Shown here: one piece after another, positions 21,169 through 31,707 of the stretch
Position numbering within the stretch: the first letter of the stretch is position 1
How the letters are laid out: each line of letters starts with the position of its first letter
Assembly (NCBI GenBank): GCA_030549495.1
Contig: JAUIRK010000767.1
Span: 1-64,000, forward strand
Length of the DNA stretch: 64,000 nt
Source: Nectonema munidae
Taxonomy: Eukaryota > Nematomorpha > Nectonematoida > Nectonematidae
Direction of reading: 5' to 3'
The notes under the pieces: model-generated
The model's database searches: none
The model's input: the letters and a program-made list of their open reading frames with translations, nothing else
Told to the model about the DNA's origin: nothing
Program-made: the position numbers and the translations under genes

Positions 21169-22726
21169 TAGAGGTTCTGTTTTCCTGGAAAAATTGGATT
21201 CCCGGGAATCGGGAATAAAAAAAAAATTTCACGGGATCCCGAGATTTCCCGGGAAGGTCAAAGTTTTTAGAATTTAGTTTTTTATTTAAAAAAAAGTTAT
21301 TTCTATTATATGCTTTTAAATGAAAATTCATGATATTTATTTATAAAATTAAAAAATTAAGTTTTGATACGCAAAAAAGACAAAAAAATTTATTGAAACA
21401 TTGAAAATAATTAAAGTGACTTTTTATGTAAAAAAACTTTTCAAAAAAACTAAGGCATTTAATCCTTCATTCTTAATGCTTTGCCTTTTTTTTGAAAGAA
21501 AATCATTCACTAGAGAAAAATTTCTTTCACATTCGCAGGAAGAAGGCTTGATTGAATCTAATGCGGATTTCAGAAGAACTAGTGCTTCTGGTAAGCCATA
21601 GCTTTTTTGAACTTTAAATCATTAAGATTTTCCTCTATTGAAATATGATTCTCGTTTTTATTACATTTCATAAAAGCTTGAATTTCTCTGTTCATGCTTT
21701 CAGTAAGAGAACATTTATTTTTGTCATCAGTTTTAGCAGTGATGTAGTTTAGATCGCAACTTTTTTCTTCAGAATCAGTATTTGAAAAGTAATTTGGATA
21801 TAAACTTTTGAAAATATCAGCGCCAAATAGAACGATTTCTTCAAAAGTTGAGTATTTTAACAAAGAATCTTTGGGATTCGTGTAACTTTGGTTTTGTAGA
21901 AAACGTAAAAGTGATACAAGTCTTTTGTTTCTTCGATCTTCAATTCTGATAAATAATTTTTCTTTAATTATACGAGAAAAATGAGTTTCATTGCTACTTA
22001 AATTTTAAACAAAAAATTGAATATTGCTTCACTCTCCATTATATTACATTTACTTTCACTCAATTTTGTTATAGCTACTTGAACTGGTTTTAAGCTTTTA
22101 ACAACATTCTCAAGAAAGTCAAATTTGATTTCCGAAAAAAGATCTATCTTTTCATTGAGGTCAATCAGCGTTTTAAAAATAGAGTTTTTCAGAAAAATAA
22201 ATCGTTCCAACATAGTTACTAAGCTGTTCCATCTTGTTTTTACGTGTAAACTGAGCTTAAATTCACGACCATGATCTGATATTACATGTTTCTGAAGAGC
22301 GGAATTTTTTACCGGAGATTTTCTAAACATTTTAATTATTGTAACAATGTTTCGTAAAGATACAATACAACAAAAATATTCTTTACTGGAGAAAATGAAA
22401 TTTTATTTCGTTTGTAGTTAATTAATTTGTTATAATTTTCTATAATTCAAAATTTCATACTATTTAAATTTTTTATATATTTTTTGTATAAATATACAAT
22501 TAGAAATTAGAACTGAATATCGTCTAAATTTATCGTATATAATAGGAATTTCAAAACATAATAATTAAAAATGTTTAAAAGTTTTTGAGATTCATTTTTT
22601 TTAAAGAGTGGTTTTTAGTTTAATTTTAAAAAAGTACCGGGATATCGTGATAATTTTCCCGGGAAACGGGATTGTAAAATTTGATTGAAATCCCGGGAAA
22701 CGGGTTTTCCCGGTACAGAAGCTCTA
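21169..22726 (-). mobile_element. hAT element with CCCGGG-rich ends, perfect target duplication
   Basis: TTCCCGTG flanks it at 21161-21168 and 22727-22734. The outer ends are TAGAGGTTCTGT (left) and TAGAGCTTCTGT (right, reverse complement), each followed by several CCCGGGAA/TTCCCGGG words. The transposase remnant is on the minus strand. Length 1558 bp. Confidence 0.85.
21410..22330 (-). pseudogene. hAT transposase C-terminal part
   Basis: Minus-strand frame from 22330 contains FKLSLHVKTRWNSLVTMLER and KPVQVAITKLSESKCNIMES, the post-catalytic region with the conserved TRW. After a break near 22000, a frame (21863-21579) carries Asp/Glu-rich linker sequence, and then, after a shift, SSCECERNFSLVNDFLSKKR near 21540, the hAT dimerisation motif. 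The N-terminal finger and first two catalytic acids are absent, so this is an internally deleted derivative. Confidence 0.75.
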
Positions 22727-22813
22727 TTCCCGTGTGTATCTTCTAATTGCACTTAAATATCCTCATTTTTGCTACATATCATAATCTCCGTCTTTTCCGC
22801 ATTCCTCTTCAGA

Positions 22814-23490
22814 CTACTTCCTATGAATAGTATCATATTCTTTCCCTAGATCTATAAATACAGAAAAAACTGATGCATTTCCTTCAATTTTCTTTTCTAT
22901 TAGTTGTCTTGTGATAAAAATCGCGTCTATTGCACTCTTTCCAGGCATAAATCTAAACTGTTTTGGGTTTATCTGCATAACTGAAAGAATTCGCTTGTCC
23001 AAAATTCTTTCTAGTATTTTCAGTCCGTGCTTCACTAACTTCACACCACGATAGCTACCACATTCTAAGACATCACCTTTCTTTTTCCAGATGGGTACTA
23101 GTACGCTTTTCCTCCAGTCTTTAAATATTTTTTCTTCAATCCAAACTCTTTTTAGTACGTCTTCCATCCATGTTATCGTTTCATGTCTTCCTTCTTAATC
23201 ATATCAATGCTAATCTCACTAAGTTCAGTTGTTTTATAATTCTTCATCTTCCTGATTTGCTGCAGTACTTCATATTCATCTATTCTGATCATTCAAACTT
23301 CAAAGCTTCCTTTTTATTTCCCATATTTAAAAGTTCTTCAAAATATTCTGCCTACCTGTTCTTAACTTCTTCAAATGTCAAAGATCATTTTTCCTTCTTT
23401 ATCTTTAATAATATTGACGTTTTCAATCTCCTCCCTTTCTTTCTGTCTTGCTTTGGTTTGATAATTCCACAGATAATTGTATCCTAATTG
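22814..23490 (-). mobile_element. RTE-type LINE reverse-transcriptase fragment
   Basis: The minus-strand frame 23167-22814 reads DWRKSVLVPIWKKKGDVLEC, GSYRGVKLVKHGLKILERIL, then MPGKSAIDAIFITRQLIEKK and FSVFIDLGKEYDTIHRK. This is the fingers-palm region of RTE-clade reverse transcriptase up to motif A (the usual DL.KAYD is DLGKEYD here). Upstream, 23490-23170 shows degraded pre-RT sequence (NIIKDKEGKM..). It ends before the YADD motif. Probably the same family as the tail at 7566-8060. Confidence 0.85.
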
Positions 23491-23766
23491 CTAAAACGAA
23501 GTCCTGAAATGAATTAATGATTGTAACAAAAAAATGAAAAATAAATTTTATTTAAAATATGAAAGCATGTTTATGAGATAATTTTTGGACATACATCACT
23601 AATTCTATTAGCATTTTAACCAGTGGCGCTAATTTTTGAACTATCAGATTTAGTATCCCATATTCATGCTATAATATATGTAAATATACTAATCAGCCTC
23701 CTTGAAAATTTGAAAAATTCGGATAAAAATTCTTCAAATAAGACTACGCAGATAATTTTTTTCTTC

Positions 23767-25700
23767 TTAAAGAATTATCAGCGCTTCTTTTCTTTCAGAT
23801 AACATTGACTGTCTTCGTGGCGTTAATATTGTCTTCAAAGTTGAGAATGCTCTTTCACAAGAGGAAGTGTTGAAGCCCAGAGTAAGTGCAGCTGTAAAAA
23901 ATATTTTTAACGTATCATTTATGTTACGTACTTTAGCATTACCAATATATGAAGAGAACACTTCTTTTACAGCTTCTTCAAGAAAAATTAAGGCTTCTAA
24001 GACTTCTATCACATCTCCAATTTTATCTGTAGTCAAATCAAGTTTGCTTTTTAAAAAATTTTTAGTTTCCTAAAAAACGTTTTTATAAGCTGAGTATAAA
24101 TGTATATACACTTTTAAAACTACTTCGCATTGAGATGAGAAAAGTTTAAAGTCTGTTTTGGAATCAATCAAATCAAAAATTGGCTTTAGCTTAAATGGAT
24201 CTAAAAAATAAGATCATTTTGGTAACAATAACTGATTGAAACAAATTTATATTTTCTTGGTTGAATCTTGAAAAGAGAATGACAATAAAAAGTTTTTTAT
24301 TAAAAATTTTGAAACCTATTTGTTGTTTCATTGATAACAGAATCTATAGAGTTATACAAAATTCTTTTCAAAAGAAGCTTATCATCTAAACCATTTTGTT
24401 CATCATTAGACAAATGTAAATTTAATGAGGAATCAGCCATTTTTTCCTCTACTTTTTATATTTTCCCTTAAATAATACTTGCGAATATTTATATATTTCT
24501 TGAAAAGTTGAATCCAAATTTTCTTTCTTTTGTTTAAAAACTTCAATTGTCGAAAGAATAAGATCACAAGCTTGAGCCAAATTAAAAAAAAATTTAAAAA
24601 AAAAAAAAAAGCATGAAACCTTCGAGGATTTCTTCAAGGAAGGCAATAAAAACATAGACAATTTTTTCAAACGTACGTAAAATTCCTCCACTTATTGCTA
24701 ACTTAACATTGTATCATTTTGTAATTTTTTCAAACTTACAAATATATCTTCATAATTATTAATAATGGTTTTGGTAGCAAGATAATGTCCATCTCATCTT
24801 TGTTACAATAAGCTTTTTAAAGAATTGCTTATGGAATTTGCGAAAAATCATTACGTATATGACTTTGTTAACATAAAATTTAAAAATTCATCTTTATAAA
24901 CTTTACAAAAATTGATGTAATTTGTTCATTTAAACAGTTCTTTGCTTAAATCGTCATATTGCTTAATTCTTTTTAATTTGCACAAAGAGTTGACAATCAC
25001 AAAGTGTAGCCCTCTGGTTAAAACAATGCATATGGGGTATACATCTTTCTATTCTTTCTGATATAAGCTTTTGTACACCTCTATGTTTTCCTATTTAAAA
25101 GAATTTTTTTAAAGATAAATATATATTTCGAATTTTTCAATACCTGACATCACTGCTGCACCATCATAACACTGGGATAAAATGATAAGCGATGCAGTAT
25201 ATTCTCAGTTATTGAATTAGCATCACAGGATTCAATTGTTGGCATTGCAACTAGGCATTCTTCTACTTTACAATTTTTAACAAAACGTATAGCCTAAAAT
25301 AATTTTGAACAATGATATATTTTGATTTAACTAGGAATGAAGTACGATTGAAATATTTTCTTTATTCTTTGTTCCATCAACTTTCAAATAAAATTTTGAA
25401 AGGTGAGAATTTTTAACAGCATGCATAATTTTTTTTCAAAGAATATTTTTCAATATTGAGATAAATTCATTTTGAACGAAATGATCTTTGTAAGAAGCAA
25501 ACTTTGGTATTTCATTAGAAATTTAAATATTACAAAGAAAACACTTAAAAACATTATTAATTTTCCAACTTACTGTTTTAAATCTTTCATCCATATCCAT
25601 TGTGTATTCACATAGGTTCAAAAACAGACCCCCAAAATGGTCAGAATCTACAAGCTGATCATTATCTTTTGATGTTTAACCTTGAAATGGCAATTCATTC
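23767..25700 (-). pseudogene. hAT transposase, ZMYM1-like, many lesions
   Basis: Read on the minus strand: DHFGGLFLNLCEYTMDMDER (about 25640), LKVDGTKNKENISIV (catalytic block 1, about 25360), LSQCYDGAAVMSGIEKF (block 2, about 25170), HFVIVNSLCKLKR (about 24990), RWDGHYLATKTI with NNYEDIFVSLKKLQND (about 24760), a broken middle region with a poly-A tract at 24597, and finally FNTSSCERAFSTLKTILTPR (23880-23790), the dimerisation motif, open to 23767. Motif order is complete but almost every block is in a different frame. It is a separate, older copy than the transposase at 10913. Confidence 0.75.
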
Positions 25701-26207
25701 AAACATAAAAATATTACTATTTTAAAAAATCTTTTAAGATAATATCTGTGAAAATTATATAACATTACTAAAGAATAAGATGGAATATTCTTATTTATTT
25801 TTTTTTTATTTGTTTAGAAATAAAATAATATATTTTTCCTTCAGTTTTTTGGCGCTTCAAAAAATCCAAATAAAAAATATCTCATTTTTTGTGCATCTCA
25901 GAATCTTAAAAATGTATTTAAGCCAAGTGATAAAACTCATATGAAAAAAATGATACCTATATGCTTGGCGAATCCCCTGTTTTTTCAATGAAGTTAAACA
26001 ATAATATAGAGAGCAGAGCAAAAATAAACATTTCCCAAACTTTTAATCTGAAAAAATCTGCAATTCCAAACTGATTTAAAACATAGCTCTAAAATTTAAG
26101 ACACAAAATGTACACTGTGTTAAATAAGCTAGCACAATATGATAAAAATACAAAGTTTTGAAAGAAACATGAACAATTTTAATGAAAAAAGTTAATGAAA
26201 AAAAAAG

Positions 26208-26290
26208 AACCAAGAAGGAAAAGGAAAAGGGGGGGAGGGGGGAAAAAAAAAAAAAAAAAAAAAGGGGGGGGGGGAAAAAAAGAAAAAATT
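26208..26290. repeat. Poly-purine low-complexity tract (A and G homopolymers)
   Basis: Alternating runs of G and A, including about 20 A followed by about 11 G. It lies inside the right end of the hAT at 23621-26446. Such tracts are prone to sequencing or assembly error. Confidence 0.8.
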
Positions 26291-26446
26291 ATCGTGAATG
26301 CTAGATGTTTGTAATATTTTTTTAGGGTAATGAAAAAAATTTAAGTGGAGCTTGAAAATTAACTGGGGGGAGGGGGCTTGAGAAATAGTTGGAGGGGAGG
26401 GGGGCTTGTGCCGTAAAATTTAATAAGTAGTGTGGGTTCTGACTTT

Positions 26447-27068
26447 GACACATTTTTCACAGTATTGGTCATAATTTAGCTAAAAAGGAATCAGCATGGT
26501 CAATTTAGTTTAAAAATATTTTATTCAAATATGAATAAATGTTTTTGAAGAAAATATTCAGGAAAAACTAACAAATTTTATTGACACTTTTAGACATTTC
26601 AAAATTCTAATTACTAAAACTAAGTAGTGAAATGAAATCAGCACGGTCTATTTGGTATGATAAAATACTTTGTTTAAAATTTAATTAATTCTTGGAAAAA
26701 AATTTTTTTTATATAAACAGCAAAATTTATTGACACTCAGACATTTTGACAACCTATTTCCAAAAAATGTTCCCGAATTTAAAATTGGCATGCTTGATTT
26801 AGTATAAAAATATATTTATTATTTGAATAATATTCTTAGATACTATTTTCAGGAGTAAACCACAAATTTTATAAACATTTTGAAAAATTTCCACTCCCAT
26901 GCGAAAACTGAGTAGAGAAATGAAATCATAATGATCGACTTTGTATAAAAAAATTATTTATATTTAAAATTTGAATGAATGTTTTCATTGATCAAAAATT
27001 TGATTGACATTTCTTACAAAGTTGTCATGTTTAATGTAAATATAAGTGTTATGTGTTCCAATATACGA
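26447..27068 (-). repeat. Satellite A, inverted copy: about 4 units of ~147 bp
   Basis: Diverged tandem units spaced about 147, 147 and 141 bp by the landmark TCAGCAYGGTC / GGCATGCTTG / TCATAATGATC. In reverse complement each unit matches the monomers at 38940-40540 (AATCGACCATGCTG.TTTCATT, AAATTTG.GGTTTAC). The homology includes the array border: the reverse complement near 27050 (TTGGAACACATAACACT) matches 38938 (TTTGGAACGCATAACACT). Confidence 0.8.
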
Positions 27069-27404
27069 TTATAAATTTTTAAGAGTGTAGCTAATTAAAC
27101 TTAGTTATAAATCATAGACATTATAATATAAAAATTTTGTTGAAAAAAATGTACATTTTATTTTGCTTAGTTTTAATTAATTATTTTGATCCAGTGCAAT
27201 CGTTTTACTCCAAGTTTTGAATTTTTTTAGTTCCAAAGTTTGAAGGCATATAATTCAGCCAATTTTGTTCAATAAAAGTTCTAGTTGAGGGCGGTCTAAA
27301 ATCTTTTTTCGGTTTAGGGGTAAGATTAGCCTACTTTTTTCCAGATAGATGAGAAGAAGAATTTCAGACTACTGTTATATAAATTATAATGGATGGAGTA
27401 AAAT

Positions 27405-27600
27405 TTCAAACGAGAGACAACTTTATTAGAAAGAAATCTTTTCATCATTCAATATTCATCAGCTAAATACAGAGAAAATAAAAACATAATGAAATATTTA
27501 TACTTACACATATACAAAAAACATGATAAAAAATTGAATTGATTAAAATAAATATTTCTAATAAAGTTGTCTCTCTTTATATGTAAAACGAGATTTGAAT
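27405..27600. mobile_element. Short MITE with 21-bp perfect inverted repeats
   Basis: 27412-27432 (GAGAGACAACTTTATTAGAAA) is the exact reverse complement of 27555-27575. Outside these, TTTCAAA on the left and TTTGAA on the right (with an inserted spacer) suggest the inverted repeat is longer. The interior is AT-rich and noncoding. Target duplication not determined. Confidence 0.65.
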
Positions 27601-29100
27601 ATTAAACGGATTTTTTATGTGTTGGTGTTATGAAATCAAGGCCTCTATCTAATTTTGGATTTGGCTCGTTTAGAGCTAGCAGATGTTAACTCAGAATGAT
27701 TAACTGGTGTAGAATGGAGGAGGGATTAACTGGAGGAGTTTAAATATGAGAAGGACCAGATATGTATGAGGGAATAGGGTTGAAAAAACGATGGTTAGAT
27801 AGTCTGGGAAGCAGAAGTGGATCAAGCAAGGGATTTTTAAGGGAGAATGAGAATTTTTTGAAGATTCTTTTTTGCTAATTTTATTTACAATATCACGGGG
27901 AGAGTTTATGTGGGGGATAGTTGAAGAAAGTGTGCGCTTAGACGATTAAGAAAATTACTCAAAAGGGTATGAGGTAGATTTTGGTTAGTTAGTCTGGAAA
28001 GATTTTATGTTTAACTGAAAAATTATTAAAATGTGGCGAGATTCAAAGGGTGTATTGGAGATGTGCCAGTTTGTGGTAAATTTTAAGGTGATTTTTGAGA
28101 CCATGGTGAAGTCAACATTGAATAAAACGATTTTATTGCTGGTAAATTTTAAAAGTGGGGTATTTAGATGTGTCAGCTATGTGAAGATTCTGGGAAGCTA
28201 AGTAACAAAGTTGAGCGCAGCGCGCATTTTCTTTATAGTCCCATAATAGAGAATGCAAAGTGGTATTTTTTATGAGAAAAAAGTAAAAGGAATTGAGATT
28301 TTGTGAAGAGTTTGAAAGGACAAAAGAGAGATAGAGAGAGGACAGAGACCGATTTTTGAAGAGAGGATGGATAAGACATTGAATTACAATAGCTTTAAAG
28401 TATTTATATCTATAAATTTATTATTATTTGCTAAAGGTTTTGCTAGTTAAATTAAACAGTGAATTAGTCAAAATTATTAACTGGTTAATTTTCACCGAAT
28501 AACATTACTAGTAATTACCCCTTTCATGCATTCTCACAAAATATCTAAAAAAGATCCACTTCAGCCATCTACTTAGGATCGAGATGTTATACTATATTAT
28601 TTAAACTTTAGTCAGCAAATCGTTATCTGTTGATACAAAAAAATAAGTTCAGTTTAGAAATAAAATAAATAGTGTTAAAAACGCAAAAGTTAATTGGTCT
28701 ATTTTTTGAAATCGGTATTGGTAGAAAATTTTGGTATCGCAGCATCACTAATGTGATATTCATATTCAATATTGTGCAAAATCAAAATTTTAAATTGTAA
28801 ACTTTACTGATTGTTACATTTAATAACTTTTTACTTAGACAGTTTTAAATTACGCCTTTTTAAAAAAATGAACTTTTTTTCTTTTTAATCTTGTTTTCAT
28901 GACTTTTATAAAATATACATCTAAACTTGCACATAAGATTTATATTATGCAAAATTATCTATACAAAATGGGACTGACGTAAAACTTTTCAATCAATGAT
29001 TTAGTTTTGGTTTTTTAAAACGTGTTACCTTATCAAAATTTTCAATGATAGCGATAAAATGAAAAAGACATTTTATTCCATAAACAAAAGCAGAACAATC
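27601..29100. other. Gene-free stretch, partly purine-rich on the plus strand
   Basis: 27640-28380 is rich in G and A on the plus strand, like the minus-strand LINE 3' regions at 57-60 kb, but I found no protein match. A GC-rich word, TTGAGCGCAGCGCGCA, occurs at about 28213. From 28390 on the sequence is plain AT-rich. Confidence 0.4.
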
Positions 29101-29112
29101 CAAATTAAATAT

Positions 29113-29499
29113 TTAATCTTTAAAATTTTTTTCAAAATATTCATCAGCTTCTTTATAAATAGAAGGATTAGAATATTCCTTACGATTCATAGCAGGTATT
29201 TTAACAAGAATGAAATGAAATTGATGACATAGGAAAGCAAAAGCTAAAAAATAAATGAAAATTTAAAAAAAAAATTAAAAAAAAAATTAATTTGTACGAA
29301 TAAGAATGTATAGTCCATTATCTCTCGTCACTCTAAGAGCATGAAAAAACAGACTAGATATGTAGCCTTTCATAAATTTTTGTTCATACGGTGATATTGA
29401 ATAATATGTTATGCGACGAATCTTTCGAATAGCTCCCGCGTGTAATCTAAAATTAATAAATATTACAATAATTTTAATTATGTAAAAAATTTACCCCAT
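29113..29499 (-). CDS. UQCRQ: Cytochrome b-c1 complex subunit 8 (ubiquinone-binding, QCR8/UQCRQ), three exons
   Basis: A small single-pass subunit of mitochondrial complex III. Exons: 29499-29495 (ATGGG only), 29446-29298, 29243-29113, with GT-AG introns of 48 and 51-54 nt and matching phases. The joined product starts MGLHAGAIRKIRRITYYSIS then PYEQ, aligned with the family's MGREFGNL..MRHVISYSLSPFEQ; exon 3 gives an IPFAFLCHQFHF membrane-type stretch and a tail with MNRKEYSNPSIY (family: RKNPA.Y). About 94 residues against 82 in human, the extra being a C-terminal DEYFEKNFKD extension. Without splicing no long frame exists, so it is easily missed. The N-terminal match and the phase agreement make the call strong; the C-terminal third is more diverged. 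Confidence 0.88.
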
Positions 29500-29667
29500 T
29501 TTGAAAATAGAACTTAAAAAGTTGAAAAAGAAAATAAAGAAAGTTAAAAATAATATATAAATTATAAGGTATGTTTCGTAGAATTACGTAAGAAAACAAA
29601 TTTAGTAAAGCGTTAAGAGGTATTGGATTTTAAGAAATTCTAGAATAAAGCTATTAATCTAAACCAG

Positions 29668-29900
29668 TGCCAGTTTTAAGGGGGGGGGGGGGGGGCATAG
29701 GGTTGCTAATTTTTGGATTATCAGAAAACATATGATGTATTTGTACAGATTGCATTATCATGAATGCTGGATGTTTGTCATATTTTTTTAGGATAGTGAA
29801 AATTTTTTAGGGGAGCTTGAAAATTAGCTGGGGGCTTGAGAAATTGTTAGGCTTATGTGTTGGCTTATGCCCCAAAATTTGATAAGTAGCGCGGTCTCTG
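29668..29900. mobile_element. Non-autonomous derivative of the 23621-26446 hAT family
   Basis: Begins CCAGTGCCAGTTTTAAG plus a run of about 16 G. It then shares GCTAATTTTTGG.TTATCAGA with 23629 and, in its second half, TGAATGCTGGATGTTTGT, GGGGAGCTTGAAAATTAGCT, CTTGAGAAATTGTTAG and AAATTTGATAAGTAGCGCGG with 26290-26440. So it has both ends of that hAT and no transposase. No clear target duplication. Confidence 0.65.
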
Positions 29901-30334
29901 GTTTAACCCTACCCTAGAGTGAAGAACATAATTCCCATATGCATTAAAAATGAGATTTTGTCGCTGAATTTATGAAATTTATTATTTAGTACATTCAGAT
30001 AAGGTTTTTTTAAGTTTGTTTCCTTCTTATGCATATTTTATATATACATCGACATATTTTTTCCATATTTTACTAACAAGGTAATTAATTGCTAAAAAGT
30101 ATATTTAAAAAAATAATTACTAATATGTGTGGCCTGGCAAGAAAATGGGTGAATATATAACAATATTCTATTACCAACGCTCGTTTAAACTTAAATATCT
30201 GTGTATCATTTTAAGCATTTATTTAATATTATTTTTAATTTCAAGTTCTTATTTGTAAATAAATAACATATTTGTGTGTATTTGGGTATATTTGGGGAAA
30301 AAGTCCTACAGATCTATAAGTATTACATCTAATA

Positions 30335-31027
30335 TGTTAGACCTTGTTTATCCAACACCTGATTATCCGACAATCGCAATCACACACAATTTTGACTGTA
30401 ACTAATCTTTTTCTTTCCCATTATTGTGACATTCACACTCCGACAAATGCTCTCACGCCTGCATGTATAATTTGGTAATCGTGTGATTTTTTATAACACC
30501 GATTTAACAAATTGTGGACGCTAATTGAAACAATTATAATAGCAAGAGATTACGCAAATATCAACACAACTATCGAAGGATGAAAAAATTCGATAAGAAA
30601 TAATCTTGCTGAAAGCACCATCTACAACAGAAGTAGTGATATTACAGAGAGAGATTATAATGAAACGCACCTCCCACCAATTCAGCAATAGGGAAGGCAG
30701 CTAGATAAGGACTTCACACCGCTCTGTATTTCCTAAAGCGACGTGCATTTACACGCTCGTCACTACAGATCCATATCCTTGCTTTACCACAGACATTATA
30801 GGCAAACTGGCAACAAAATTCAACGATTTTTAAAATGTTAATATTGCGTATTTAAATATAATATATTTAAATATGTATTATATTATGTATTTTCATAATA
30901 TCTTATTTTTACTGTATTTGATAACTAAAAAATAATTTATCCTAAACTTAAAATTATATGCATAGTGTTTTATTGATGATTTATAATCTGTCAAACCAAG
31001 AGTGTCGGTAAGGAGGTCTGCCTGTAT
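30335..31027. mobile_element. Possible pogo/Tigger-like non-autonomous element
   Basis: The left end contains AGACCTTGTTTATCCAACAC and GATTATCCGACA. The reverse complement of the right end reads CAGGCAGACCTCCTTACCGA then CACTC..GGTTTGACAG. Words such as TTATCCGACA near the ends and TA at the borders fit pogo/Tigger inverted repeats, but the two ends match only about two-thirds. The middle (30440-30840) is moderately GC-rich without a convincing transposase frame. Confidence 0.35.
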
Positions 31028-31669
31028 ATATAACTATATTTTATATGTGAAGAAATGTATTGAATATAACGTCAATAAAAAATATCAGAATTTATCTTGT
31101 TATATAAAACTTCAAACAAATATTGAAATTTGTGAAAATAATCAACTTTATGGATCACATTGATTTATTTGTGTATAATTATTTTTTTTAGATTTTTATT
31201 GAGTTGAGTTTGTAAAAATATTTCAAATAGGGCAAGATGCATTTATAAAAACAATTAAATAAAGCGAAAATAATCACCTGTAGTTAAAAATTAAGTTATA
31301 GATTTAATTTTCAAGTACTCTAGTTTTTGAAAAATTATATTAATATGTCCTAATTAAACTTGTAAAATATTTATTGAAATAAAAAACAAAGTTTAAACCA
31401 TTTATTCAAGCAAAAATATCAATATTTTCTTTCTTCTAATGAATCTTCAGAAGAAGAAGAATTTTTATTCAGCAAACCATGACATAACACAAAAATAATA
31501 AAATAGAATGCGCCTTATTGTTTTTTAGCATAAAATCATCAAAAGCAAGGATACACACCAAAACTACTTAAAGCCACTTATCATGTGCAACCCATAAATT
31601 TGAACAGTCATACAAGTAATATCTAAACAGGACATCAAGAGGCATTTTGATATCTCCAACAAACCAACT

Positions 31670-31707
31670 AAACCCTTAGGGGTAAATTTACCCCTGGTTG
31701 AGAATCT
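31670..31707. repeat. Single hAT-like MITE end
   Basis: TACCCCTGGTTGAGAATCTCTG reverse-complements to CAGAGATTCTCAACCAGGGG, a typical hAT MITE terminus, with a short palindrome (GGGGTAAATTTACCCC) beside it. The partner end was not located. Confidence 0.4.

Larger units (their letters stand above)
23621..26446 (-). mobile_element. hAT element (ZMYM1-like), minus strand, heavily decayed
   Basis: The left end CAGTGGCGCTAATTTTTGAA resembles the start of the 29668-29900 element (CAGTGCC...GCTAATTTTTGG). The right end (reverse complement CAGAACCCACACTACTTATT) matches the right end of that same element (..AAGTAGCGCGGTCTCTG). The flanks ATTTTAAC and ACTTTGAC agree at 6 of 8. A minus-strand transposase fills it. 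Confidence 0.65.
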
